The notes under the pieces: generated by a model
The model's database searches: none
The model's input: only the letters and a program-made list of their open reading frames with translations
What the model was told of the DNA's origin: nothing
Made by a program: the position numbers and the translations under genes
DNA from: Palsa-513 sp050010595
GTDB taxonomy: Bacteria; Actinomycetota; Thermoleophilia; Solirubrobacterales; Solirubrobacteraceae
Direction: 5' to 3'
Assembly (NCBI GenBank): GCA_050010595.1
Contig: JBEKKS010000009.1
Location: forward strand, 1-64,000
Length of the DNA: 64,000 nt
In this document: positions 16,309-23,716 of the stretch, piece after piece
Layout: each line of letters begins with the position of its first letter
How positions within the stretch are numbered: position 1 is the stretch's first letter

Positions 16309-16713
16309 ATGGCTTCCGGCAACGTCGATTTGTTTGCCTGCTTCGCAGCTGCTTGGCCACAGATGAACGACAACGAGTTCGGCCAGAAGATGAACTCGAT
16401 GCCGAAATACGTGGTGTCCAGCACGCTCGGCGATGCCTCGTGGACCAACAGCACGATCCTTGTCGGCGATCCGATCGCGCAGGCGCAGCGCCTCCGCGAC
16501 GAGGTCGGGGAGATCCTCGTCGCGGGGAGCCTGCAGCTCGTACGCGCCCTGCACGCCGCCAACGTGATCGACGAATACCGCCTGGTGATCTATCCAATCG
16601 TGCTCGGCTCCGGCAAGCGTCTGTTCGAAGACTCAACCATCCAGGCGAGCCTACGGCTAGTCGAGGCAGCGCCGGCCGCCGAGACTGTGCTGCTCACCTA
16701 CCAGCGGGCCTAG
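16309..16713 (+). pseudogene. N-terminally truncated dihydrofolate reductase/RibD C-terminal-domain protein
   Basis: The 134 codons match the later part of the dihydrofolate-reductase-like (RibD_C) family: F-A-A-A-W-P, M-N-S-M-P-K-Y-V-V-S-S-T-L, W-x-N-S-T-I-L, E-I-L-V-A-G-S-L-Q-L-V and L-V-I-Y-P-I-V-L-G-S-G-K-R-L-F. Full-length relatives begin with an NADPH-binding strand and about 45 more residues, absent here. Rejoining the DNA across the IS does not restore them: the left flank is only 18 bp from the regulator's start codon. The gene was therefore already a remnant before the IS arrived, unless the short form is functional. It is convergent with leuA, 10 bp away. Confidence 0.75.
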
Positions 16714-16723
16714 CCCGAGCCGC

Positions 16724-18298
16724 CTACGGGGTAGAGGCGAGCTCGCCCGCCGGCCGCGCGAGGCCCTCCCGCTGGTGCTCGGCTCGCCGCTGCGCAATCG
16801 ACAGCGCGCGCACGTACGCGCGCGCCGCCGCCTCGATGATGTCGGGCGAGACGCCCTGCCCGGCAGCCGATTGGCCGCCGATCTCGATCACGACCGAGAC
16901 CTCGCCGAGCGCGTCCTGCCCCTCGGTGACAGCGCCGATCCGAAACTCGCGCAGCGCGGCGTCGACGCCGGTCGCTTCGTTGATCGCGCGAAAGACGGAA
17001 TCGATCGGCCCGTCGCCAGAGACGACGCCGCGGCCGCTCGCGCCGCTTGGCAGCCGGACGACGACCGTCGCTTGTGAGGGCTGCGCGGTCGCCGCGTGAA
17101 CCTCGTAGGAATCGAGCGTGTAGCCGGCGATCTCCTCGCGCAGCTCGTCGGTGACGAGCGCCTCGAGATCCATCGCCGTGACCGACTTCTTGCGGTCAGC
17201 GATTTCCTTGAAGCGCTTGAAGGCGATGTTCAGCGCCTGGCCGGAGACGTCGAAGCCGAGCTCCTCGAGGGCCTGGCGCAGCGCGTGGCGCCCGGAGTGC
17301 TTGCCGAGCACGATCGAGTTGGCCTCGAGCCCGACGCTGCGCGCGTCCATGATCTCGTAGGTGGTCCGTTCCTTGAGCACGCCGTCCTGGTGGATCCCGG
17401 ACTCGTGCGCAAACGCATTACGCCCGACGATCGCCTTGTTGGGCTGGACGACGTAGCCCGTCAGTCGCGAGACCAGACGGCTGGTGCGCGAGAGCTCGCG
17501 CGTGTTGATCGCGGTGCGCAGGCCGACGTCCGCCTCGCGAGTCGCCAGCAGCATCACGATCTCCTCGAGCGAAGCGTTGCCGGCCCGCTCACCAATCCCG
17601 TTGATCGCGCACTCGACCTGGCGCGCTCCGGCAAGCACGCCCGCGAACGAGTTCGCGACAGCGAGGCCAAGGTCGTCGTGGCAGTGCACCGAGAGCACGA
17701 CGTCCTTCAGCGCAGGTACCAGCTCGTAGAGCCGGCGCAGCCATTCGCCGTACTCATGCGGCATCGCGTAGCCGACCGTGTCGGGGATGTTGATCGTCGT
17801 CGCTCCCTCTTGGATTGCGGCGGCGACGACCTCCGCTGTGAACTCGATCTCAGAGCGCGTCGCGTCCATCGGCGAGAACTCGACGTCCTCGACAAGGCTA
17901 CGAGCCTGGGCGACAGCGGCGCGCGCCTGCCCGAGGACGTCCTCACGCGTGCTCTGTAGCTGGTGGACGATGTGGATATCGGACGTCGAGATGAAGGTGT
18001 GGATGCGCGGGCGCTCAGCGTCCTTCACAGCGCCGTAGGCCGCCTCGATGTCGGCTGCGTGCGTGCGGGCAAGCCCCGCGATCACCGGGCCTTCGACGGT
18101 TCGCGCGATGCCCTGCACCGCCTCGAAGTCGCCGGGCGAGGTGATCGGGAAGCCTGCCTCGATGACATCCACTCCGAGCCGCGCGAGCTGCTGCGCGATC
18201 TCGAGCTTCTCGGACGCGTTGAGCGAGATGCCGGGCGACTGCTCGCCATCTCGCAGCGTCGTATCGAAAATCAGTACACGGTCAGTTTCTTGCGCCAT
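16724..18298 (-). CDS. leuA: 2-isopropylmalate synthase
   Basis: First committed enzyme of leucine synthesis (2-oxoisovalerate plus acetyl-CoA). The 524-aa protein has the HMGL-like barrel with F-D-T-T-L-R-D-G-E-Q-S-P-G near residue 11, the S-V-H-C-H-D-D-L-G-L-A metal block, N-G-I-G-E-R-A-G-N-A-S-L, H-E-S-G-I-H-Q-D-G, and a C-terminal LeuA dimer/feedback domain that should bind leucine. The ATG at 18296-18298 has GGAGGAG at good spacing. It is separated from leuCDB by the remnant, the IS and the regulator. A leucine-rich leader peptide lies upstream. Confidence 0.97.
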   Translation of the reverse strand: MAQETDRVLIFDTTLRDGEQSPGISLNASEKLEIAQQLARLGVDVIEAGFPITSPGDFEAVQGIARTVEGPVIAGLARTHAADIEAAYGAVKDAERPRIHTFISTSDIHIVHQLQSTREDVLGQARAAVAQARSLVEDVEFSPMDATRSEIEFTAEVVAAAIQEGATTINIPDTVGYAMPHEYGEWLRRLYELVPALKDVVLSVHCHDDLGLAVANSFAGVLAGARQVECAINGIGERAGNASLEEIVMLLATREADVGLRTAINTRELSRTSRLVSRLTGYVVQPNKAIVGRNAFAHESGIHQDGVLKERTTYEIMDARSVGLEANSIVLGKHSGRHALRQALEELGFDVSGQALNIAFKRFKEIADRKKSVTAMDLEALVTDELREEIAGYTLDSYEVHAATAQPSQATVVVRLPSGASGRGVVSGDGPIDSVFRAINEATGVDAALREFRIGAVTEGQDALGEVSVVIEIGGQSAAGQGVSPDIIEAAARAYVRALSIAQRRAEHQREGLARPAGELASTP

Positions 18299-18444
18299 GA
18301 TGCTCCTCCGCATTTCGCGTTAGTCCTTCGGCTTCCTCTCCAGTGGGTTCGCGGCTCAGCGGCCGCCACGCGCTATTCCCCCCGAGGGGGGAGGAGGAGA
18401 AGGAGAGCGAGGGACACGGGGAACTTCATGCGTGCAAAAGCCTA
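18299..18444 (-). promoter_or_regulatory. leuA leader region with probable attenuator
   Basis: The leuA 5' leader. It begins with TAGGCT (18439-18444), a -10-like hexamer 9 bases before the ATG of a leucine-rich mini-ORF. The mini-ORF's own last codons form a tight hairpin (CCCCC-CTCG-GGGGG, within 18376-18390), and its third and fourth codons (TTCCCC) could pair instead with the GGGGAA at its end. After its stop, GCGGC/GCCGC can form another stem ahead of the leuA ribosome-binding site. Ribosome stalling on scarce Leu-tRNA would change this folding. The mechanism is inferred; I see no classical U-rich terminator. Confidence 0.6.
18373..18429 (-). CDS. leuL: leuA leader peptide (leucine-rich)
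   Basis: An 18-residue open frame reading MKFPVSLALLLLLPPRGE, with six leucines among seven consecutive residues (positions 7 and 9-13, mostly CTC codons), ending in TAG about 75 bases before the leuA start. Leucine runs in a short ORF just ahead of leuA are the hallmark of ribosome-mediated attenuation, known for actinobacterial leuA genes. It has no ribosome-binding site, but the -10-like TAGGCT is close enough for a nearly leaderless start. Confidence 0.68.
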   Translation of the reverse strand: MKFPVSLALLLLLPPRGE

Positions 18445-18456
18445 GCAGCGCTGCCG

Positions 18457-19146
18457 TCAGAGGATGTTGACGGCGCGCCCGACGACGAGCGCGACGGTCA
18501 CGACCGAGGCGAGCGCCTGCACGAGCATCGCGAGCTTTGCCCACGCGCTGAGCGGCATCGTGTCGGTTGGGCTGAACGCGCTCGCATTCGTGAACGAGAC
18601 GTAGAGATAGTCGACGTAGCGCGGCCGCCACTCCCAGCGACCGAGATAGTCCTCCGTGTACTGCGGGAAGAGGAAGTCGGGGCGCGGCATCTTGGAGAGC
18701 AACCGGCCCTGCGGCCCACCACGGTCGAACTCCCAGTACCAGACAGCGAAGATCAGCACATTCGTGATCCAGATCTCAGCGCCCGCGAGGATCAGCTCGC
18801 GCCCGCCTGCCTGCCCTTGCGACTCGACGAGGTAATGCCCGAGCAGGACCAGTGAGAAGACATTAGCCGCGCTGACGATCCCGATCAGGACGAGCGCGCC
18901 GAGCCGGCGGGCCGGGTGCAAACGTTGCGGATCCCAAGGGCTGGTCGCGATGAGCACGACCAGCACCACGCCCTCGAACGCCGGCAGGATCCAGTACGGG
19001 CTGACGGTCAGCTTGTGCGGAAGATTGAGCGACAGCAGGATTGCTACGACGATCGTAAGCTGCGCCGGCCAGTAGGGGTCGTGGCGCTCAACCGCCGCCG
19101 CGACCCCTTCGGCCTGCCGCTCCCCGGGCAGCGCCCGGCGACTCAT
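18457..19146 (-). CDS. conserved membrane protein, unknown function
   Basis: A 229-aa integral membrane protein with about five hydrophobic segments (roughly 28-47, 53-67, 83-108, 118-141 and 201-226). Before the last helix lies a conserved stretch V-D-Y-L-Y-V-S-F-T-N-A-S-A-F-S-P-T-D-T-M-P-L-S that looks like a pore or re-entrant loop. I recall similar uncharacterised proteins in many bacteria but no function. Its ATG overlaps the serA stop as ATGA, so it is translated with serC-serA and shares their riboswitch control. A link to serine, for example transport, is only a guess. Confidence 0.8.
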   Translation of the reverse strand: MSRRALPGERQAEGVAAAVERHDPYWPAQLTIVVAILLSLNLPHKLTVSPYWILPAFEGVVLVVLIATSPWDPQRLHPARRLGALVLIGIVSAANVFSLVLLGHYLVESQGQAGGRELILAGAEIWITNVLIFAVWYWEFDRGGPQGRLLSKMPRPDFLFPQYTEDYLGRWEWRPRYVDYLYVSFTNASAFSPTDTMPLSAWAKLAMLVQALASVVTVALVVGRAVNIL

Positions 19147-20801
19147 TCGAGCGTGACGCTGCGCCCGTCGACGAAGCCGTCAAGCGCGACGATCTCGTCG
19201 ATCACCGCCGTCGGCACCGGCGCATCGGTCGTGACGAGCATGACCGCGAGGTCGTCCTTTCCGTCGGGCTGACGGCCGACGACCGAGGAGTCGATATTGA
19301 CGCCGTGCGTGCCGAACACGGTCCCGACGCGGCCGATCATCCCGGGGACGTCGCGGTAGCGGAACACCGCCACGTTGGCGGCGAGGGGAAGCATGAAGCG
19401 CTGGCCCCAAACCTCCACCAGGTGGGGCACCTGCGCGGGCCCGACGCCGGTCCCGGCGACCGCGAACCGCTCCTTGCCCGAGTGGACCGTCACGCGGATC
19501 AGGTCGTTGAAGTCCTCGGCCTCGGTGACCTTCTTCTCCTCGACGACGATCCCGCGCTCCTCGGCCAGTGAACCGGCGTTGACGAAGTTGAGCGGCTCCT
19601 CTGTGTGGCCTCCGAGCGCGCCGACCAGCACTGCAAGCGTCAGCAGGCGCGTGTCGAGCTCCGCGATCCGTCCGAGGAACGCAGCCTCGATCCGCTCGAC
19701 CGAGCTGCCCTTGGCGAGGCCCATGGCGAGCCGCCCAAGCTGCTCTGCAAGCGGCAGGAACGGCTGCACCGCGGCCATGTCCTCGGCCCCGACGGCGGGG
19801 ATGTTGACCGCCGTCGAGACGACACCGCCGGTCAGAGCGGCGACCACCTGCTCGGCGCTCTGGAACCCCGCGCGGTCTGTCGCCTCTGCCGTCGAGGCGC
19901 CAAGGTGAGGCGTAACGACGACGTTCTTGTAGCCCGTGAACAGTGGGTAGTCGGTGATCGGTTCACTCGGGAAGACGTCGAGCGCGACGCCGGCGATCTT
20001 GCCGGAGTCGAGGCCGTCCTTGAGCGCCGCGTCGTCGATCAACGGCCCGCGAGCGACGTTGAGTATCCGCACGCCGTCACGCATCTTCGCGATCGCTGCG
20101 GCGTTGATGTAACCCTTCGTCTCGTCGGTCTTCGGCAGGTGGATCGTGAGGAAGTCGGCGCGCGCGTACACGGCGTCGGCATCTGCCGCCTTCTCGACCC
20201 CAAGCTCGCGGTAGCGATCAGCAGCGACGAACGGATCGAATGCGATCACTCGCATGCCGAACCCGCGCACTCGCTGCGCGACCAGCTGCCCGATCCGCCC
20301 GAAGCCGATGATCCCGAGCGTCTTGTCGTAGACCTCGACGCCCGAGAACTTCGACCGCTCCCACTTGCCCGATGTGAGCGACGCATGGGCCTGCGGGATG
20401 TTGCGGGCGAGCGCAAGCATCAACGCGACAGTGTGCTCGGCGGCGGTCACGACGTTCGATGCGGGCGCGTTCGCGACGACGATGCCGCGCCGCGTCGCGG
20501 CCGGCACGTCGACGTTGTCGACGCCGACGCCGGCTCGACCGATCACGCGCAGTCGCCCGCCGCGCTCGATCAGCTCGGCTGTCATCTTCGTCGCCGAGCG
20601 GATCAGGATGCCGTCGAACTCGCCGATCCGCTCAGCGAGCTTGTCGGCGTCCCAGTCGAAGCCGGTCTCGACATCGAAGTGCTGCTCGAGCAGCTCGATG
20701 CCGGACTTGCCGACGTTCTCGGCAACGAGCACGCGTGGACGCGCGACCTTGCCACCGTTGCTGCTTGCCTTCTTCTCTGCTGCTTCTGCTGTAGGGCTCA
20801 T
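19143..20801 (-). CDS. serA: D-3-phosphoglycerate dehydrogenase
   Basis: First step of serine synthesis, NAD-dependent. The 552-aa protein is the long form: a catalytic domain, a Rossmann domain with G-I-I-G-F-G-R-I-G, active-site blocks (A-R-G-P-L-I-D-D, P-H-L-G-A-S-T), an intervening ASB-like domain, and a C-terminal ACT domain (V-P-G-M-I-G-R-V-G-T-V-F-G) for serine feedback. A non-conserved Ala/Lys-rich N-terminus of about 22 residues precedes it. The ATG at 20799-20801 overlaps the serC stop as ATGA. A further in-frame upstream start is ignored because it lies inside serC. Confidence 0.96.
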   Translation of the reverse strand: MSPTAEAAEKKASSNGGKVARPRVLVAENVGKSGIELLEQHFDVETGFDWDADKLAERIGEFDGILIRSATKMTAELIERGGRLRVIGRAGVGVDNVDVPAATRRGIVVANAPASNVVTAAEHTVALMLALARNIPQAHASLTSGKWERSKFSGVEVYDKTLGIIGFGRIGQLVAQRVRGFGMRVIAFDPFVAADRYRELGVEKAADADAVYARADFLTIHLPKTDETKGYINAAAIAKMRDGVRILNVARGPLIDDAALKDGLDSGKIAGVALDVFPSEPITDYPLFTGYKNVVVTPHLGASTAEATDRAGFQSAEQVVAALTGGVVSTAVNIPAVGAEDMAAVQPFLPLAEQLGRLAMGLAKGSSVERIEAAFLGRIAELDTRLLTLAVLVGALGGHTEEPLNFVNAGSLAEERGIVVEEKKVTEAEDFNDLIRVTVHSGKERFAVAGTGVGPAQVPHLVEVWGQRFMLPLAANVAVFRYRDVPGMIGRVGTVFGTHGVNIDSSVVGRQPDGKDDLAVMLVTTDAPVPTAVIDEIVALDGFVDGRSVTLE

Positions 20802-21946
20802 AGCCACTGCTCCAAGATATAGTCGATGCAACCGGTCAAAGCGCGAACGTCATCCGGCTCGACCGACGGGAACATTCCGACGCGCAGCTGGTTGCGCCCG
20901 AGCTTGCGGTAGGGCTCCACATCGACGATCCCGTTGGCGCGCAGCGTCTTGGCGAGCGCCGCCGCGTCGACGGACTCGTCGAAGTCGATCGTGCCGACGA
21001 CGAACGAGCGCAGCGTCGGATCGGTGACGAAGGGCGTCGCATACTGCGAAGCCTCGGCCCAGCCGTAGAGATAGGCGGCAGACTTTCCGGTCCGTGACAC
21101 GCACCAGTCGAGCCCGCCCCCCGCGAGCATCCATTCGATCTGGTCCGCAAGCAGGAACAGCGTCGCGACCGCCGGGGTGTTGTTCGTCTGATCCTTGAGG
21201 GAGTTGTCGAGCGCCACCGACAGCGAGAGGAAGGGCGGGATCCAGCGGTCTGACGCCTCGAGCTCCGCGACGCGCTCGAGCGCCGCCGGCGACATCAGCG
21301 CGACCCAGAGCCCGCCGTCGGAGCCGAAGCTCTTCTGCGGCGCGAAGTAGTAGACATCGGCTTCGGTGACGTCGAGCGGTAGACCGCCGGCGCCTGAGGT
21401 GGCATCGATCGCAACCAGCGCGTGCTCGGCGCCGGCGGGACGGCGCACGCCAAGCATCACTCCGGTCGAGGTCTCGTTGTGGGCCCAGGCGATCAGGTCC
21501 GCGTTGGGCGCGCTCGTCGGCTCTGGCGCGGTCCCTGCCGGTGCCTCGACGATGATCGACTCGGCGAGGAACGGAGCGCCTTTCGTCACGCTCGCGAACT
21601 TGCTCGAGAACTCGCCGTAGGTGAGATGCAGCGCGCGTTCCCGGACGAGCCCGAATGCGGCGGCGTCCCAGAACGCGCTCGCACCGCCATTCCCGAGCAC
21701 CACCTCGTAGCCGTCAGGTAGCGCGAACAGCTCGCGCAGCCCGGCGCGCACGCGCCCGACCAGCGACTTGACCGGCGCTTGGCGATGCGAGGTCCCCATC
21801 ACGGCCGCTCCGTCGGTTGCGAGCCGCGCCAGCTGCTCGGGGCGGATCTTCGACGGACCGCAGCCGAAGCGGCCATCCGTCGGCTTCAACGCCTCGGGAA
21901 TGACCAGTGCCGTCGTGCTCTCTGTTCCAGCTGATGTTGGCGACAT
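20798..21946 (-). CDS. serC: phosphoserine aminotransferase (actinobacterial type)
   Basis: Second step of serine synthesis. This class V PLP aminotransferase of 382 aa shows R-F-G-C-G-P-S-K-I-R, the M-G-T-S-H-R-Q block, H-N-E-T-S-T-G-V, D-A-T-S-G-A-G-G and the PLP lysine in F-A-P-Q-K-S-F-G-S-D-G-G. The ATG at 21944-21946 has GAGGAA 7 bases upstream. It is the first gene of the serC-serA-membrane protein unit, all joined by ATGA overlaps, and its leader carries a ZTP-type riboswitch. Confidence 0.95.
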   Translation of the reverse strand: MSPTSAGTESTTALVIPEALKPTDGRFGCGPSKIRPEQLARLATDGAAVMGTSHRQAPVKSLVGRVRAGLRELFALPDGYEVVLGNGGASAFWDAAAFGLVRERALHLTYGEFSSKFASVTKGAPFLAESIIVEAPAGTAPEPTSAPNADLIAWAHNETSTGVMLGVRRPAGAEHALVAIDATSGAGGLPLDVTEADVYYFAPQKSFGSDGGLWVALMSPAALERVAELEASDRWIPPFLSLSVALDNSLKDQTNNTPAVATLFLLADQIEWMLAGGGLDWCVSRTGKSAAYLYGWAEASQYATPFVTDPTLRSFVVGTIDFDESVDAAALAKTLRANGIVDVEPYRKLGRNQLRVGMFPSVEPDDVRALTGCIDYILEQWL

Positions 21947-21977
21947 GGGGGTTCCTCGCTGACTTTCGGAGTGCAGA

Positions 21978-22055
21978 GGGTGCCCAGGCGCGCGGCGTGT
22001 CCGACCCGTCACTTCACGATGGTCAGTTCCACCCAGACGCCAGTCGTGACGGTGA
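21978..22055 (-). promoter_or_regulatory. ZTP (pfl) riboswitch upstream of serC
   Basis: On the minus strand the leader shows the layout of the ZTP class. P1 is CCGTCAC (22046-22052) with GTGACGG (22006-22012), a perfect 7-bp stem. Then come the conserved GACTGGCG and the P2 stem GGTGG (22029-22033) with CCATC (22018-22022), one wobble pair. The GTGAA that follows stands in for the usual GGGGA. After a linker comes CGCCTGGGCA (21981-21990), whose CGCC can pair with GGCG. The class senses ZMP/ZTP, which builds up when 10-formyl-THF is scarce. The serC ribosome-binding site GAGG could pair with CCTC just after the aptamer, suggesting translational control. Confidence 0.72.
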
Positions 22056-22060
22056 GCCGC

Positions 22061-22066
22061 AGTGTA
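22061..22066 (-). promoter_or_regulatory. putative -10 element of the serC operon
   Basis: TACACT on the minus strand would place the transcription start about 7 bases later, directly before the P1 stem of the riboswitch. That agreement is the main support; the -35 is not obvious. Confidence 0.45.
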
Positions 22067-22091
22067 GCGGAGCGGCCAGGCGCCGGTAGGT

Positions 22092-22664
22092 TCATCCGGT
22101 CAGTGGCATGCGGGGCGCGACGGTCGCGCTCCAGCCGGCCGCCAAGCGCGTATCGCGTGCACCATCGGACAGCTCGCCCGATAGCAGGCAGAGCTCGGGC
22201 GCGGGCCCCAGCGCGAGCTGGCGGCGCCACAGCATCGCCTCCTGCGCCGCCATCCCATCGACCAGAAAGTCCTCCAGGAGCGGATCCGCGCGACCACTTG
22301 CAGGCGTGATCCAGGTAGCGAGGCGTACCGCCGCAAAGCTGGGAAACCCGTCCAGCAGCCTGTACACGCTCCCCGTGCCGTCACCCATGGTCCGCGCCGC
22401 CGCGTCGTGCGCGGTCGCGTGTCCGCGCCCCACGGCGGCCTCGTTCAGCACCCCGAGCGCCGCGAAGTCCTCGAGTACGTACCAGTCCTCGTAGCCCGCT
22501 CCGCCGTCGCCGAGCCAGGGCAGCTGCGCGCGCAGGCATGCCGATCCGACGAACCCACCGGGAGGATGGGCTGCGAGCGAGTGATGGAAGTGCACCTGGG
22601 CGGCGTCGTACGCCGCTGCCTCTGTCCCGACCGCGGGGCGGTGCCAGAACACGTAGGCGATCAC
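22092..22664 (-). CDS. conserved hypothetical protein
   Basis: A 190-aa protein that I recognise only as a recurring actinobacterial hypothetical. It starts V-I-A-Y-V-F-W-H-R-P and contains Y-D-A-A-Q-V-H-F-H-H-S-L, P-P-G-G-F-V-G-S, G-Y-E-D-W-Y-V-L-E-D-F-A-A-L and a late W-R-R-Q-L-A-L-G-P. No signal peptide or membrane segment is seen. The GTG at 22662-22664 is 11 bp after the ilvC stop on the same strand, so it is probably co-transcribed with ilvC. Confidence 0.7.
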   Translation of the reverse strand: MIAYVFWHRPAVGTEAAAYDAAQVHFHHSLAAHPPGGFVGSACLRAQLPWLGDGGAGYEDWYVLEDFAALGVLNEAAVGRGHATAHDAAARTMGDGTGSVYRLLDGFPSFAAVRLATWITPASGRADPLLEDFLVDGMAAQEAMLWRRQLALGPAPELCLLSGELSDGARDTRLAAGWSATVAPRMPLTG

Positions 22665-22675
22665 GATGCCGCGGC

Positions 22676-23665
22676 CTAGAAGTCCGGCTTGATCCAGTCC
22701 ATGTGCGAGCGCAGCTCCTTGCCGATCGTCTCGACCTGCGTGCCCGCCTGCTCTGCGCGCATCCGCTTGAAGCTCTCCTGCCCGGCGCGGTTCTCGGCGA
22801 TCCACTCGCGCGCGAAATCCCCGGACTGGATCTCCCCGAGGATCTTGCGCATCGACTCGCGCGTCGCCTCGGTGACGACGCGCTTGCCACGCGTGTAATC
22901 ACCGTACTCGGCGGTGTTGGAGATCGAGTAGCGCATCCCGGCGAGGCCCTTCTCGTAGATCAGGTCGACGATCAGCTTGACCTCGTGCAGGCACTCGAAA
23001 TAGGCCATCTCGGGGTCGTAGCCGGCAGCGACGAGCGTCTCGAAGCCGGCCTGAATCAGCTCGCTGACGCCGCCGCACAGGACGGCCTGCTCGCCAAACA
23101 GGTCGGTCTCGGTCTCGTCCTTGAACGTGGTTTCGATAACGCCCGCGCGACCACCGCCGATTCCCTTTGCGTAGGCGAGCGCGAGCGGCCGCGCGTTGCC
23201 GGTCGCGTCCTGGTGGATCGCGATCAGGGCCGGCACGCCCGAGCCTTCGACGAACTGACGTCGCACGAGGTGGCCGGGGCCCTTCGGCGCGATCAGCGCG
23301 ACATCGACACCGGGGGGCGGGACGACCTCGCCGTAATGGACCGAGAATCCGTGCCCGAAGAGCAGCAGGTTGCCGTCGGCGACGCCGTCTCGCACGTCGT
23401 TCTCCCAGACTTCGTGATGGAGCTCATCGGGGACGAGGATCATCACGAGATCGCCTCGGCTGGCCGCCTCGACGACCGGCAGCACATCGAAACCGGCTTC
23501 GCGCGCGGTGGCGACCGAGCTCGAGCTCTCGCGCAGCCCGACGACTACGTTGATGCCCGAGTCGCGCAGATTGAGCGCGTGCGCGTGGCCCTGCGAGCCG
23601 TAACCGATGATTGCGACGGTCTTCCCGTCGAGCTGTGAAAGGTCTGCATCCTCGTCATAGATCAT
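22676..23665 (-). CDS. ilvC: ketol-acid reductoisomerase
   Basis: Second common step of Val/Leu/Ile synthesis, NADPH- and Mg-dependent. The 329-aa protein has the Rossmann motif I-G-Y-G-S-Q-G-H-A-H-A (20-30), the substrate region A-P-K-G-P-G-H-L-V-R-R, and the all-helical class I knotted domain with D-L-F-G-E-Q-A-V-L-C-G-G and A-Y-F-E-C-L-H-E-V-K-L-I-V-D. In many genomes ilvC follows ilvBN; here ilvBN is about 10 kb to the right, with the menaquinone genes between. ilvD and ilvA are not in the window. Confidence 0.97.
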   Translation of the reverse strand: MIYDEDADLSQLDGKTVAIIGYGSQGHAHALNLRDSGINVVVGLRESSSSVATAREAGFDVLPVVEAASRGDLVMILVPDELHHEVWENDVRDGVADGNLLLFGHGFSVHYGEVVPPPGVDVALIAPKGPGHLVRRQFVEGSGVPALIAIHQDATGNARPLALAYAKGIGGGRAGVIETTFKDETETDLFGEQAVLCGGVSELIQAGFETLVAAGYDPEMAYFECLHEVKLIVDLIYEKGLAGMRYSISNTAEYGDYTRGKRVVTEATRESMRKILGEIQSGDFAREWIAENRAGQESFKRMRAEQAGTQVETIGKELRSHMDWIKPDF

Positions 23666-23716
23666 GGCGAGCAGGCTATCTGTTTGGTGGCGCCGACAGC
23701 TGGCGCGGGGACATGC

